From positions 3,142,001 to 3,206,000 of the forward strand of contig NZ_JAIVFP010000001.1 in assembly GCF_022760755.1 (NCBI RefSeq): a stretch of DNA of 64,000 nt, given 5' to 3'. How positions within the stretch are numbered: the first letter of the stretch is position 1; each line of letters opens with the position of its first letter. The notes beneath the pieces are model-generated. The model was given only the letters and a program-made list of their open reading frames with translations, had not been told where the DNA came from and did no database searches. Source of the stretch: Candidatus Rhodoblastus alkanivorans. GTDB taxonomy: Bacteria; Pseudomonadota; Alphaproteobacteria; Rhizobiales; Beijerinckiaceae. A program made the translations under genes and the position numbers. Shown here piece after piece: positions 18,697-27,752 of this stretch.

Positions 18697-19515
18697 CTAG
18701 AACCGGCCCGCGAACTTCTCGTCCATCGCGCGCGACAAAGTCGCGGCGATCTGCTCGGCAAGACAGCGGTAGCCCTTGTCGTTCAGATGCACATGGTCGG
18801 GGCCGGTGAAGTCCTCCCGCCCGGTGGCCTTGCTATATTGCTGCATCGCCTCATAGCGCGGGACCAGCGTGACGTCCTCCTCCCGCGCCACTCGCGCGGT
18901 GGCGTCGCGAATGGCGCTGTAATCGGGCCTGGCCGCGAGCCGGCGCGTCCATTGCATGCCGACCAGCACGACATCGGCGTCGCCGTGTTTGAGGAAACGC
19001 AGCGCGTCGCGCAAAGTCGCCTCATATCGTTTCGGCGGCACGCCCTTCATCCCGTCATTGGCGCCGACCTGCCACAATACGAGATCCGGTCCGAGGCGCG
19101 GAATCTCCTCGCGCAGGCGGGCGACCGTCTCCGCCGAGGTTTCGCCGCCGACGCCGAGATTGACCACCTCGACCGCCTCGACGGGAAGGGCGTTGTCCAG
19201 CATTTCGCGCAATTGCGAAGGGTAATTGTCGGTCGGTTCGCTGGCGCCGACGCCCTCGGTCGAGGACGAGCCTATGGCGACGATCCGAACCCGCCCGTCC
19301 TGGCGCAAAGCCTCGGAAAAATGCGGCAAGGGCGCAATATGCGCGGGCACGAAAGCCGCGCCCCGGCAAACGCGGTCGCTGGCGACGCGGAACCGTTCGG
19401 TCGTCCGGCCCGCATGAAATGCGAGCGGCAGCGACGCTCCGAGGGCCACGGCGGCGGCCAATGTGACAAGCGGCCTGCGCATGCGAAATATCCGAACCTT
19501 GCTGAGCGCGACCAT
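18697..19515 (-). CDS. SGNH/GDSL-type lipase or esterase, exported
   Basis: A serine hydrolase of 272 residues from the ATG at 19515. An N-terminal membrane/signal helix (RRPLVTLAAAVALGASLPLA) is followed by block I VAIGSSSTEG (catalytic Ser), block II (Gly in NLGVGGETS), block III VGANDG (Asn) and block V DHVHLNDKGY (Asp/His). Close to TesA/ArsR-type esterases by layout. Alternative starts are a TTG at 19539 and an ATG at 19482. Its substrate cannot be inferred from neighbours. Confidence 0.85.
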   Translation of the reverse strand: MVALSKVRIFRMRRPLVTLAAAVALGASLPLAFHAGRTTERFRVASDRVCRGAAFVPAHIAPLPHFSEALRQDGRVRIVAIGSSSTEGVGASEPTDNYPSQLREMLDNALPVEAVEVVNLGVGGETSAETVARLREEIPRLGPDLVLWQVGANDGMKGVPPKRYEATLRDALRFLKHGDADVVLVGMQWTRRLAARPDYSAIRDATARVAREEDVTLVPRYEAMQQYSKATGREDFTGPDHVHLNDKGYRCLAEQIAATLSRAMDEKFAGRF

Positions 19516-19535
19516 CGCCCGGGTCTCGGCCCCGG

Positions 19536-20465
19536 TCAACCAAGGCTCTCGTCTAAAATCGGGGGCGCGTCTTGTTCAGCGCCGAATTTGTCGCGCAATG
19601 CGCTCGCCGCCTTGTCCATGAACAGGGCCGTCTTGCGCGCGGCGCGGCCGGGGGGGCGAACCAGATGAATCGGCACGGCCGGCGGTTCAAACGCGTGCAA
19701 TATACGGACCAGCCGCCCCCGCGCGACGCCCTCGGCCACCTGGTAGGAAAACAGCCGCACCACGCCCAGACCCGACATCGCCGCGTCAAGCGCGGCGTCC
19801 ACCGAATTGACGGTGAGGCGCGGCCGGAAGCGGATCATCCTGTCCTCCTCCGCGCCAAGGCTCCAATGGCTCGGCGACGAAGCGATTCCAAAGGTCGAGA
19901 TGAAAGCGTGATCGGCCAGTTCATCGGGATTTTGCGGCGTTCCGGCCTGGGCCAGATAGTCCGGCGCGGCGACCAGCACGCGCCGCACCGAACCGACGCG
20001 CAAAGCCATCAAGGACGAATCCGGCAGATGGCCGATACGCAGGCCAAGATCGATCCCCTCATCCACCAGCGACAATATGCGGTCGAACAGCAGCAGATTG
20101 ACGTCGATTCCTGGATATTCGCGGAGGAAATCGCGCACGATCGGCATGAAGTGCAGCCGGCCGAACATGACCGGCGCGGTGAGGGTGAGCACGCCGCGCG
20201 GCGCGCCGCCGCCCTGAAGCGCGTCGGCCATGTCGTCGTAATCGGCAAGCAGCTGGCGCCCGCGCTCCAGCAGCTTTTCGCCTGCTTCGGTCAGCGACAA
20301 TGCCCGCGTCGTCCGGTTGAACAGGCGCTGGCCCAGAACCTCCTCCAGCGCGGCGATGGCGCGGCTGACGCCGGCGGGCGAGCGCCCGGTCTTGCGCGCC
20401 GCCGCGACAAAACCTTGCGCTTCGGCGACAGCGATGAAAAGGGCGATCGTTTCGAGCCGGTCCAT
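19536..20465 (-). CDS. LysR-family transcriptional regulator
   Basis: 309 residues: N-terminal winged helix-turn-helix (FIAVAEAQGFVAAARKTGRSPAGVSRAIAALEE) and a substrate-binding domain of the CrgA/AaeR-like subgroup (MFGRLHFMPIVRDFLREYPGIDVNL). It is divergent from the glutathione S-transferase gene across 153 bp, the usual arrangement of a LysR protein and its target, so it probably controls the GST/PNPOx-like pair. Confidence 0.92.
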   Translation of the reverse strand: MDRLETIALFIAVAEAQGFVAAARKTGRSPAGVSRAIAALEEVLGQRLFNRTTRALSLTEAGEKLLERGRQLLADYDDMADALQGGGAPRGVLTLTAPVMFGRLHFMPIVRDFLREYPGIDVNLLLFDRILSLVDEGIDLGLRIGHLPDSSLMALRVGSVRRVLVAAPDYLAQAGTPQNPDELADHAFISTFGIASSPSHWSLGAEEDRMIRFRPRLTVNSVDAALDAAMSGLGVVRLFSYQVAEGVARGRLVRILHAFEPPAVPIHLVRPPGRAARKTALFMDKAASALRDKFGAEQDAPPILDESLG

Positions 20466-20618
20466 GGGATTATTGCGGATTCTGCAAAAGTCAGATGAGA
20501 TTTTTGCTCATTAACGCGCATTTCAAAAGGATTAATTTAGCCGAACCGGGCCGCGACGGCCCTGATCCAAGGAAAAAACTCCTTGAAACTGGAAAGCGCC
20601 CTGAAACTGGAGAACGCC

Positions 20619-21254
20619 ATGAAACCGCAAAAGCCGATCCTGTTGCACGGCTTCGACAAATCGGGCCATTCGCACCGCGCCGAACTGATGCTCCGCCTGC
20701 TTGATCTGCCATTCGATTTTCATCAGGTCGATCTCGCCGGCGGCGAACAGCGCAGCGAAGCCTTTTTGACGCTCAACCCCTTCGCAACCGTGCCGGTGAT
20801 CGAGGACGACGGATTCGTGCTTGCCGATTCCTGCGCCATTCTCGTCTATCTCGCGACCAAATATGACCCCGACGGAAGCTGGCTGCCGCGCGACGCCGAA
20901 GGCGCGGCGCGGGTCCAGCGCTGGCTTTCCGTGGCGCAGGGCCCGGTCTTCAACGGCCCCTGCCGCGCGCGCCTCGTCACCGTCTTCGGCGCCGATTTCG
21001 ACCACGCCCTCGCCCGGGCGACCGCCGAAAAGCTGTTCGCGACCCTCGACAGCGTGCTGGCGGACAAAACTTTTCTCGTCAACGAGCGGCCGACCATCGC
21101 CGATGTCGCGCTCTATTCCTATATCGCCCATGCGCCGGAGGGCGGCGTCGCGCTCGATCCGCACCGGCATATCGTCGCCTGGCTCAAGCGCATCGAGGGC
21201 CTGCCCGGCTTCAAGCCGATGCCGGCGACCAAGGCCGGCCTGCTGGCGGCGTGA
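20619..21254 (+). CDS. Glutathione S-transferase family protein
   Basis: 211 residues from the ATG at 20619. Thioredoxin-like N domain with SGHSHRAELMLRLL and the GSH-binding NPFATVPVIEDDGFVLADSCAI (cis-Pro and ADS motif), then an all-helical C domain ending SYIAHAPEGG and LPGFKPM. A TTG at 20583 is also in frame, but the ATG is preceded by GGAGAACGCC. An 18-bp imperfect duplication (TGAAACTGGA...) lies just before it at 20583-20618. Followed by the flavin-oxidase-like gene, which starts almost at its stop. Confidence 0.92.
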   Translation: MKPQKPILLHGFDKSGHSHRAELMLRLLDLPFDFHQVDLAGGEQRSEAFLTLNPFATVPVIEDDGFVLADSCAILVYLATKYDPDGSWLPRDAEGAARVQRWLSVAQGPVFNGPCRARLVTVFGADFDHALARATAEKLFATLDSVLADKTFLVNERPTIADVALYSYIAHAPEGGVALDPHRHIVAWLKRIEGLPGFKPMPATKAGLLAA

Positions 21255-21256
21255 AA

Positions 21257-22084
21257 ATGACCGACGCTCTCCCCGACCGCCGGCCGTGGAGCGAGGGCGA
21301 GGCCAAAGCCCAAGGCCTGGCCGGGGCGGCGGCGCCGCCGGCGCTCATCCGGACCTTTGCGACCGAGCAGCATCGCGAATTCTTCCCCCGCCTGCCGATG
21401 CTTTTCGTCGCCGGTCTCGACGCCTCGGGCGCTCCGGTCGCCTCGCTCTTACGCGGCGCGCCCGGGTTCCTGTCGCTGCCGGAGCCCCGCCGTCTGGAAA
21501 TTGCGGCGGCCTTTCCCGAAGGCGACGCCATGACCCGCGAAAAGGGCGCGCCCTTTGGCGCGATCGGCGTGGAATTCGCGACGCGCCGGCGCAACCGGAT
21601 CAATGGCCGCATCCTGGCCGCGAGCGCGGACAGGATGACCGTCGCGGTGGAGGAGGCTTTCGGCAATTGCCCGAAATATATTGTTCCGCGCGCGCTTTTG
21701 CTGGGCGACGCCGGGGCCTGGACCGACCTGCCGGCGTTCGACGCGCAAGCGCAAGCCATGATTGCCGGCGCGACGGTCTTTTTCGTCGCCACGCGCGGCC
21801 CGGACGGCGTGGATATGTCGCATCGCGGCGGACCGCCGGGCTTCGTCCGGATCGAAACAAATGGCGCGCTGCGCATTCCCGATTTTCCGGGAAACCGCTT
21901 TTTCAACACGTTCGGCAATCTGCTCGCCGACCCGCGCGCCGCTTTGCTCTTCCTCGACTTCCCCGCCGGCCGCGCCCTGCAGCTGACCGGCGCGGCGCGG
22001 GTGGAATTTACCGGCGAAGAAAGATTCTGGACTTTCACGCCGCGCGCCGCGCGCCTCCTCAGCGCCGAGCCTTTCGGGACATAG
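21257..22084 (+). CDS. Pyridoxamine 5'-phosphate oxidase-like FMN-binding protein
   Basis: 275 residues. Two split-barrel FMN-binding segments can be seen: one near residues 45-70 (FVAGLDASGAPVASLL) and one near 175-220 (FFVATRGPDGVDMSHRGGPPGF, then NRFFNTFGNLLADPRAALLF). This is the pattern of PNPOx-family oxidoreductases found beside GST genes, not of PdxH itself. The start ATG is three bases after the GST stop, so the two genes are an operon, presumably for detoxification. Confidence 0.85.
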   Translation: MTDALPDRRPWSEGEAKAQGLAGAAAPPALIRTFATEQHREFFPRLPMLFVAGLDASGAPVASLLRGAPGFLSLPEPRRLEIAAAFPEGDAMTREKGAPFGAIGVEFATRRRNRINGRILAASADRMTVAVEEAFGNCPKYIVPRALLLGDAGAWTDLPAFDAQAQAMIAGATVFFVATRGPDGVDMSHRGGPPGFVRIETNGALRIPDFPGNRFFNTFGNLLADPRAALLFLDFPAGRALQLTGAARVEFTGEERFWTFTPRAARLLSAEPFGT

Positions 22085-22099
22085 TCCTCGTAAAAACCT

Positions 22100-22765
22100 T
22101 CAGCGCCCGACCACCACGGCAATGGCGGCATATTGGCACGCGGCGGCGGCGGTGACGAAACTGTGCCAGATGGCGTTCTGGAATTTGAGGCTGTTCCAGA
22201 GATGGAACACGACGCCAACGGAATAGAGCAGGCCGCCGATGACGAGAAGGAGCAGGCTTTGCGGCGGCAGTTTGGCCATCAGTGGCCGGAAAGCCGCCAC
22301 CCCGGCCCAGCCGAGCGCCAGATAAAGGCCGACCGCGGCGCGGTCGAATTTTCCGGGATATAAAATCTTGAACGTCGCCCCTGCAAGCGAGGCCGCCCAG
22401 ATCACGGTGGCGAGCGCCCATACCTGGAAACCGTCCGGCAATTGCGACAGGATCGCGGTGTAAGTGCCGGCGATCATGAGAAAGATCGCGGCGTGGTCGA
22501 ACCGCCGCAGCATGAATTTCACATGCGACGGCGGGGTCAAATTATAGGCGCAGGAAAAGCCGAACAGCAGGAAAAAGCCGGTGGCGTAAACGCTCATGGC
22601 CAAAGCGTCGCCGGTCCCGCCGTGAAGCGCGATCCGAACGAACAGGACGGCGAAAGCGATCAACCCAGCAATAATGGCGACGCCGTGGACGACGGCGTCG
22701 GCGATTAATTCGGCCGGGCTATAGGCGCGCTTGAAAAGGCGCGGATAATCGTCGGGCGAGGACAT
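22100..22765 (-). CDS. PAQR / hemolysin III family membrane protein
   Basis: 221 residues with seven predicted membrane helices and the PAQR signature residues: AELIADAVVHGVAIIAG (His in helix 1 region), a second SCAYNLTPPSHVKFMLRRFDHAAIFLMIAGTY block with RFDH, and a C-terminal WHSFVTAAAACQY. The Ser/His/Asp set forms a zinc site in adiponectin-receptor relatives (ceramidase-like). Bacterial role uncertain (membrane lipid homeostasis). Converges with the PNPOx-like gene. Confidence 0.88.
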   Translation of the reverse strand: MSSPDDYPRLFKRAYSPAELIADAVVHGVAIIAGLIAFAVLFVRIALHGGTGDALAMSVYATGFFLLFGFSCAYNLTPPSHVKFMLRRFDHAAIFLMIAGTYTAILSQLPDGFQVWALATVIWAASLAGATFKILYPGKFDRAAVGLYLALGWAGVAAFRPLMAKLPPQSLLLLVIGGLLYSVGVVFHLWNSLKFQNAIWHSFVTAAAACQYAAIAVVVGR

Positions 22766-22822
22766 GCCTGGCTAACGCTTGAAGGTCGAAATGGTTTCCG
22801 CTCCGCGCACAAATTCCCCACC

Positions 22823-22852
22823 GTCATGGCTGGGCGTCGTCCCGGCCATGAC
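22823..22852. repeat. Intergenic palindromic repeat (Rhizobiales type)
   Basis: GTCATGGCTGGG-N6-CCCGGCCATGAC, twelve-base arms with one G-T mismatch, between ettA and the PAQR gene. The CCGTCATG...CATGACG flanks match the very common alphaproteobacterial repeat that surrounds GTCATGCCCGGG-like sequences. Possible mRNA-stabilising or DNA-bending element. Confidence 0.6.
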
Positions 22853-22909
22853 GTCCGAGGAATGCGGGGCGCGCGACAGAAACCAGCCGCAAAGACCGGC
22901 CCGCAAACC

Positions 22910-24562
22910 TCAACGCGAAAACTTCTTGTATTTCAACCGGTGCGGGATGACGCTGTCCACGCCGAGGCGGCGCTTTTTGTCTTCCTCGTAATCGGCGAAA
23001 TTGCCCTCGAACCATTCCACATGGCTGTCGCCCTCGAAGGCCAGCATGTGGGTGGCGATGCGGTCGAGGAAGAAGCGGTCGTGGCTGATAATCACGGCGC
23101 AGCCGGCGTAATCGTTCAGCGCCTCTTCCAGCGCGCGCAGGGTGTCGACGTCGAGATCGTTGGTCGGTTCGTCGAGCAGCAGGACATTGGCGCCCTTTTT
23201 CAGCATCTTGGCGAGATGCACGCGGTTGCGCTCGCCGCCCGAGAGCATGCCGACCTTCTTCTGCTGGTCGGCGCCCTTGAAGTTGAAGGTCGAGCAATAG
23301 CCGCGCGAGTTGATCTCGCGTTTGCCGAGATAGATCACGTCATTGCCGCCGGAAATCTCTTCCCACACGGTCTTCTTGCCGTCGAGCGTGTCGCGCGACT
23401 GATCGACATAGCCAAGCTGCACGCTCTCGCCGATCTCGATCGTGCCGCTGTCGGGCTTGTCCTGGCCGGTGATCATGCGGAACAAGGTGGTCTTGCCCGC
23501 GCCGTTGGGGCCGATGACGCCAACGATGCCGCCCGGCGGCAGCTTGAAGGAGAGATCGTCGATCAGCAGCTTGTCGCCGAAACCCTTCGACAGATGGTTG
23601 AAGTCGATGACGTTCTGGCCCAGCCGCTCAGCGACCGGAATGATGATCTGGGCGGTCGTCGGCGCCTTGTCGTTCTGCTTGGCGACGAGATCCTCGTAGC
23701 GCTGGATACGGGCCTTGGACTTGGCCTGACGCGCCTTGGGGCTGGAGGCGATCCACTCGCTTTCCGCCTCGATCGCGCGCTGGCGGGCCTCTTCCTCGCG
23801 GCCTTCCTGGGAGAGGCGCTTCTGCTTCTGCTTGAGCCAGCTCGAATAATTGCCCTCGTAGGGGATGCCCCGGCCGCGATCGAGTTCGAGAATCCAGCTC
23901 GTCACATTGTCCAGGAAATAGCGGTCATGGGTGACGATCAGGATCGCGCCGGGATAGGCGCGCAGATGGCCTTCCAGCCAGTTCACGGTCTCGGCGTCGA
24001 GATGGTTGGTCGGCTCGTCGAGCAGCAGCAGTTCGGGCTGCTCCAGCAGCAGCTTGCACAAGGCGACGCGGCGCTTTTCGCCGCCCGACAGCTTGCTGAC
24101 AGGCCAATCGTCGGGCGGGCAGCCGAGCGCCTCCATCGCCTGATCGACCTGGCTGTCGAGATCCCACAGGCCCTTGGCCTCGATCTCGTCCTGCAGGCTG
24201 GTCATCTCGTCCGCCGTCTCGTCCGAATAATTCATGGCGAGTTCGTTGTAGCGGTCGAGCACGGCCTTCTTTTCGGCCACCCCCAACATGACGTTGCCGC
24301 GCACGTCGAGGCTCTCGTCGAGCTTGGGCTCCTGCGGCAGATAGCCGACCCGCGCGCCGTCCGCCGCCCAGGCCTCGCCCGAAAAATCCTTGTCCATGCC
24401 GGCCATGATGCGCAGCAGGGTCGACTTGCCCGCACCATTGACGCCGAGAACGCCGATTTTCGCGTCCGGATAGAACGACAGATGGACGTTATCGAGAACC
24501 TTCTTGCCGCCGGGCCAGGCTTTCGAGAGGCCCTGCATATGGTAGATGAATTGCCGCGCCAT
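22910..24562 (-). CDS. ettA: Energy-dependent translational throttle protein EttA (ABC-F)
   Basis: EttA binds the ribosomal E site and gates the first elongation step according to ADP/ATP ratio. 550 residues from the ATG at 24562 (an upstream in-frame extension to 24688 looks non-coding). Two ABC domains: Walker [13 protein letters not shown] and [12 protein letters not shown], signature [12 protein letters not shown] and [12 protein letters not shown], Walker [12 protein letters not shown] and [11 protein letters not shown]. The arm insertion and the basic PtIM linker ([20 protein letters not shown]) between domains are present. No membrane domain. Monocistronic, with a palindromic repeat between it and the next minus-strand gene. 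Confidence 0.96.
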   Translation of the reverse strand: MARQFIYHMQGLSKAWPGGKKVLDNVHLSFYPDAKIGVLGVNGAGKSTLLRIMAGMDKDFSGEAWAADGARVGYLPQEPKLDESLDVRGNVMLGVAEKKAVLDRYNELAMNYSDETADEMTSLQDEIEAKGLWDLDSQVDQAMEALGCPPDDWPVSKLSGGEKRRVALCKLLLEQPELLLLDEPTNHLDAETVNWLEGHLRAYPGAILIVTHDRYFLDNVTSWILELDRGRGIPYEGNYSSWLKQKQKRLSQEGREEEARQRAIEAESEWIASSPKARQAKSKARIQRYEDLVAKQNDKAPTTAQIIIPVAERLGQNVIDFNHLSKGFGDKLLIDDLSFKLPPGGIVGVIGPNGAGKTTLFRMITGQDKPDSGTIEIGESVQLGYVDQSRDTLDGKKTVWEEISGGNDVIYLGKREINSRGYCSTFNFKGADQQKKVGMLSGGERNRVHLAKMLKKGANVLLLDEPTNDLDVDTLRALEEALNDYAGCAVIISHDRFFLDRIATHMLAFEGDSHVEWFEGNFADYEEDKKRRLGVDSVIPHRLKYKKFSR

Positions 24563-24782
24563 GGGCGTGAATGCTTTCCAATGGTTTGCGCCCGCCGCTC
24601 GCGCGCGGGCCATCTTCCGTGGCGGACTTTTAGAGCAAGGGCCGCGAAGAGGAAACGGCTTTTTGCGCGAGCTTGGCCTTTGCCGCAATGTCGCAGAAAA
24701 AATGCCTTTCGGCCCTATCGTCGCTCCCGATTTGCTTTATTCAGGCTAGAATGGTCGGCGCGCCGCAAAAAGGAGCTCAAAC

Positions 24783-26729
24783 TTGTCCGCATCCCAGCCC
24801 GAACGTCGCGAGTCCGATCTTGCCGCCCTCGCGGCCGTCCGCCGGAAGGAGCCGCAATTGTCCTGGACGACGGATGAGAGCCCGGCGCCGGCCCGGCCCG
24901 CCCCTGCCCCTGCCCCTGCCTCTGCCCCTGCGCCCGCCGAAAAAGCCTTGTTCGAGCCGGACGCTCCGGCCGCCCCGGCCAAGGCCGTGTTCGCGGCGCA
25001 GACCCAAGGACTGCTCAAACGCCTCGCCGAGTTGTTGCGCCGGCCCGACGCGCCGACGCCCTTCGCGATCGGCCTGTTCGCCTCGCCCGGCGGCGGCAAG
25101 AGCAGCGCGCTCAACTGGCTGACCGAGAATCTGGCCGCGGCGGGCGCGCCGGTCGTTTCCCTGCGCGCCGCCGACCTCGCCTCGGAGCCGGAGCGCGCGC
25201 TCGCCGGGGCCCTTTATCGCGCGCTCTCGCCGCGCCATGGCGCGCTCGCGCAGGAGGCGGCGCAGGAGGCCGTTCATTACGGGGCCGACCCCGGGGCGCT
25301 GGCCCGCGCCGCGCGCGATCGTCTCGACAATCTGCGCCGCAAGCTGATCACCGAGAAACAGGCCCTCGCCCAGTCGGAAACGCGGCGCGCCGCGCTCAAG
25401 GAAATCCTGCTTTACGAGACGCCGGGAACCCGCGTGGACACCTATGCGCGCAAGATGCGCAATACATTCGAACCGCGCCTGCGCCGCTTCGGCTTCACCG
25501 GCGAGCCTTTGGCCGCCTTCAAGGATCTCGCCCGCGACGTCAACGAATCGGGCGGCCTCGTCCGCCGCCTGCTGAGCTCCCTGCGCGGGCTCTATGCCTT
25601 CAGGGGCCAGAAGCGCCTGCTGCTGCTGTCCGCCCTGAGTTTCGCCGCCAACCAGGGTTTCGCCTGGCTCGCCGCCAACAAGGCGGCGGTTCTCGGGCTG
25701 ATCGCCAGCGGCGGCTCGGTCGGCGCCCAGACCGTCGAATTCCTGCAAAGCCGGCTGGACTGGCTGCCGGCGGCCGCGCAGATTTTCGCGCTGATCGCCC
25801 TCGCCCTTCTGGGCCTCAACGTCTGGCGCGCCTTCGATTTCATGCATCCTTTGATCCATGCCGCCGGCCTGCTCGACCAGGACGTCGCCGACAGGCGCCA
25901 TGAGGTCGAGCAGACCCTCGCCCATCAGGCGCGCAACGTCGAACAGCTCGGAAGCGAAGCCGACGCCCTCGCCCGCAAAGCGGCGGACGCGGAGCGCCGG
26001 GCCAAAGCGGCCGGGGCGAGCCGCAATCCGCCGTCGTTTCTGGAAAGCGACGAGGCCGCCCAGAAGCGCAACCATGCCCTGGGATTTCTCGAATCGCTCT
26101 CCGACCTGCTGACGCGCGGAACGATGCCCGGCGCGCCGCGCCGGTTCGTCGTCGCGGTGGATGGCTATGACGGCGCCGAAGCGCCCGCCGTCCTGTTCCG
26201 CCGCGCCCACGACCTGCTTGCGCGTCCCGGCTTCCTCGCCATTCACGCGCTCGACCCGGCGTTGTTCGGCGGCGTCGCCGACGACCTCGCCCGCCGCGTC
26301 CAATTGCCCTTGCGGCTCGATGGCCCCAGCCTCGGCGATCCGATCGCCCTGGCGCCGCTCGACGCGCCGCTGTCGCCGCTTGAAGCGCGTCTGACCGGAG
26401 CGATGACGCCGCTCGCCGGCGACAATCCGCGCGCGCAGAAGCGCCTGCGTAACCTGTTCCGCTTCCTGCGTCCGGCCCCGGGCGCGCCCTCCGGCCTGAT
26501 CGCCGCGCTCGCCCTCTTCGTCGCGGCCGAGGTCGGCGGCTCGGCCGGCGACCGTCAGGCGCTGGCGCGCGCGCTCGGCCCGGAACACAAGGATTTCAGC
26601 CCGGCGGGCTCGCCCGCCTTGCAGGAGTCCTTTTCCAACGCCGCGGCGATCGACGGACCGATCGGGCTGCAGGACGCCCGGCGGGCGGCCGCGCTCGCCC
26701 GTCGGATCGCGGTCGATCCAACGGACTGA
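24783..26729 (+). CDS. KAP-like membrane-associated P-loop NTPase
   Basis: 648 residues from a TTG start supported by AAGGAG seven bases upstream. An N-terminal linker contains PAPAPAPASAPAPA. Walker A is GLFASPGGGKSSAL near residue 98, followed by two membrane helices near 275-300 and 330-350 placed inside the NTPase region, a coiled coil (about 375-405), and a Walker B-like strand RFVVAVDGYDG near 456. Membrane segments inserted in a P-loop NTPase are the defining feature of the KAP family. Function unknown; KAP proteins organise membrane-associated complexes in animals and occur in bacterial phage-defence contexts. The neighbours give no defence gene. Confidence 0.7.
   Translation: MSASQPERRESDLAALAAVRRKEPQLSWTTDESPAPARPAPAPAPASAPAPAEKALFEPDAPAAPAKAVFAAQTQGLLKRLAELLRRPDAPTPFAIGLFASPGGGKSSALNWLTENLAAAGAPVVSLRAADLASEPERALAGALYRALSPRHGALAQEAAQEAVHYGADPGALARAARDRLDNLRRKLITEKQALAQSETRRAALKEILLYETPGTRVDTYARKMRNTFEPRLRRFGFTGEPLAAFKDLARDVNESGGLVRRLLSSLRGLYAFRGQKRLLLLSALSFAANQGFAWLAANKAAVLGLIASGGSVGAQTVEFLQSRLDWLPAAAQIFALIALALLGLNVWRAFDFMHPLIHAAGLLDQDVADRRHEVEQTLAHQARNVEQLGSEADALARKAADAERRAKAAGASRNPPSFLESDEAAQKRNHALGFLESLSDLLTRGTMPGAPRRFVVAVDGYDGAEAPAVLFRRAHDLLARPGFLAIHALDPALFGGVADDLARRVQLPLRLDGPSLGDPIALAPLDAPLSPLEARLTGAMTPLAGDNPRAQKRLRNLFRFLRPAPGAPSGLIAALALFVAAEVGGSAGDRQALARALGPEHKDFSPAGSPALQESFSNAAAIDGPIGLQDARRAAALARRIAVDPTD
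24901..24930 (+). repeat. CCCCTG hexamer run encoding a Pro-Ala linker
   Basis: Five tandem CCCCTG/CCTCTG units encode alternating Pro-Ala in the KAP-like protein. Because the unit is two codons long, slippage would lengthen or shorten the linker without a frameshift. Confidence 0.7.
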
Positions 26730-26747
26730 GCGGCTCTGATCAGCGGC

Positions 26748-27467
26748 TCAGATCCCTTCGGCCTTGTTGATGGCCATGCCGGAGAAAGGCTCGATCCACA
26801 TCAGCTTGTCCACCACGCGGGTCACGCCGGGGATGTTTTCCGCGGCGACGATCAGCGCCGGGCGCTGCCGCTCGTCGAAAATCTCCCCGCTGAGGGTCAC
26901 AACGCCACGCTCGACTGTCACGTCAAGCGATTTGGGCGAGGCGAAGCCCTGCTGCTGGAGTTCCGCCAGCAGCTTGTCGAGAATGGCCTGATCGGTGGTT
27001 TCGGCCGGGCTGACCGGCTTGGAGCCAAGGTTCCTGGCCAGGGCGCGCAACAGATCGGAGCGGGTGATGATGCCGACGATCTGGTCGCCGGTCATCACCG
27101 GCAGGCGTTTCACCCCGCGGCGGTCCAATAGCGCGACGACTTCGTTGACCGACGCGGTAGAGCCAACGGTGACGACGTCATGCGTCATCACTTCGCGGAC
27201 CTTGCGGCCGTGGCTCATCACATAGGATTCGGCAGTCTCGCCCGGGCCGAGCAGGAATTCGATCCAGCGCGGCTTGCGCTTCGAAGTGCCGAGTTCAGCG
27301 CGATGGAGGAAGTCGCCCTCGCTGATCACGCCAAGCAGCCGCCCGTCGGCGTCCGCGACCGGCAGGCCCGAGACATGCAGCGATAGCAGCATTTCTATGG
27401 CTTCCTCGATGGTGGCGTCCGGCCCGATCGTCTTGACGGGGCTGGTCATGATTTCCGACGCTTGCAT
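26748..27467 (-). CDS. CBS-pair plus BON domain protein
   Basis: 239 residues: CBS1 (MTSPVKTIGPDATIEEAIEMLL), CBS2 (MTHDVVTVGSTASVNEVVALL, GIITRSDLLRAL) and a C-terminal BON domain (LQQQGFASPKSLDVTVERGV, GVVTLSGEIFD). CBS pairs bind adenine nucleotides; BON domains bind membranes or other macromolecules. The combination is common in alphaproteobacterial stress or micro-oxic regulons, but its partner is unknown. The upstream gap holds an FNR-like box and a large palindrome. Confidence 0.88.
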   Translation of the reverse strand: MQASEIMTSPVKTIGPDATIEEAIEMLLSLHVSGLPVADADGRLLGVISEGDFLHRAELGTSKRKPRWIEFLLGPGETAESYVMSHGRKVREVMTHDVVTVGSTASVNEVVALLDRRGVKRLPVMTGDQIVGIITRSDLLRALARNLGSKPVSPAETTDQAILDKLLAELQQQGFASPKSLDVTVERGVVTLSGEIFDERQRPALIVAAENIPGVTRVVDKLMWIEPFSGMAINKAEGI

Positions 27468-27571
27468 TGTCGCCTCCCGACATTCCTATCGTTTCCGCGA
27501 TATTGCTCCACAATCCGCGGCAACGCCATGGCGCGAAAATCCTGGTTTCACGCACGGATTTTCGCCCGAGC

Positions 27572-27603
27572 GGAAATGAATTCCACCCGTGGAATTCATT
27601 TCC
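27572..27603. repeat. Perfect 15-bp inverted repeat (32 bp palindrome)
   Basis: GGAAATGAATTCCAC-CC-GTGGAATTCATTTCC, with no mismatch in 15 bp and a centre of two bases, in the gap between the CBS-BON gene (start 27467) and tetR (27753). It lacks a T run and is AT-rich relative to the genome. It could be a cruciform, a strong operator or a repeated element; no second copy was spotted in this window. Confidence 0.8.
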
Positions 27604-27674
27604 AGGCGCCGCACCCCTTTTTACAGAGCGTCAAGGCCTTTGACGATAATTTAAGCCTCATCTGCGGCCGAACC

Positions 27675-27688
27675 TTGACTCGGATCAA
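27675..27688. promoter_or_regulatory. FNR/FixK-like box
   Basis: TTGAC-TCGG-ATCAA matches the TTGAT-N4-ATCAA consensus of FNR/FixK-family regulators in nine of ten positions. It lies 208 bp upstream of the CBS-BON gene and 65 bp upstream of tetR. Regulation by oxygen is inference only. Confidence 0.45.
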
Positions 27689-27715
27689 AGCTTGGGAAAT
27701 TGTTGCGCACCTTTA

Positions 27716-27729
27716 TGACTGGACAGTCA
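27716..27729. promoter_or_regulatory. Probable operator of the TetR-controlled exporter operon
   Basis: TGACTG-GA-CAGTCA is a perfect 6-bp dyad, 24 bases before the tetR ATG at 27753, extended on the right by GTCACT. Palindromes of the form TGACTnnnnAGTCA are typical TetR-family sites. The position overlapping the presumed promoter fits autorepression. Confidence 0.65.
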
Positions 27730-27752
27730 GTCACTCTTGGGCGGGAAAGACC

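Noticed and set aside
20583-20618. 18-bp imperfect duplication just before the GST start
   Set aside because: It looks like a local slip duplication of a TTG-ACTGGA stretch; it gives no hairpin and no operator symmetry.
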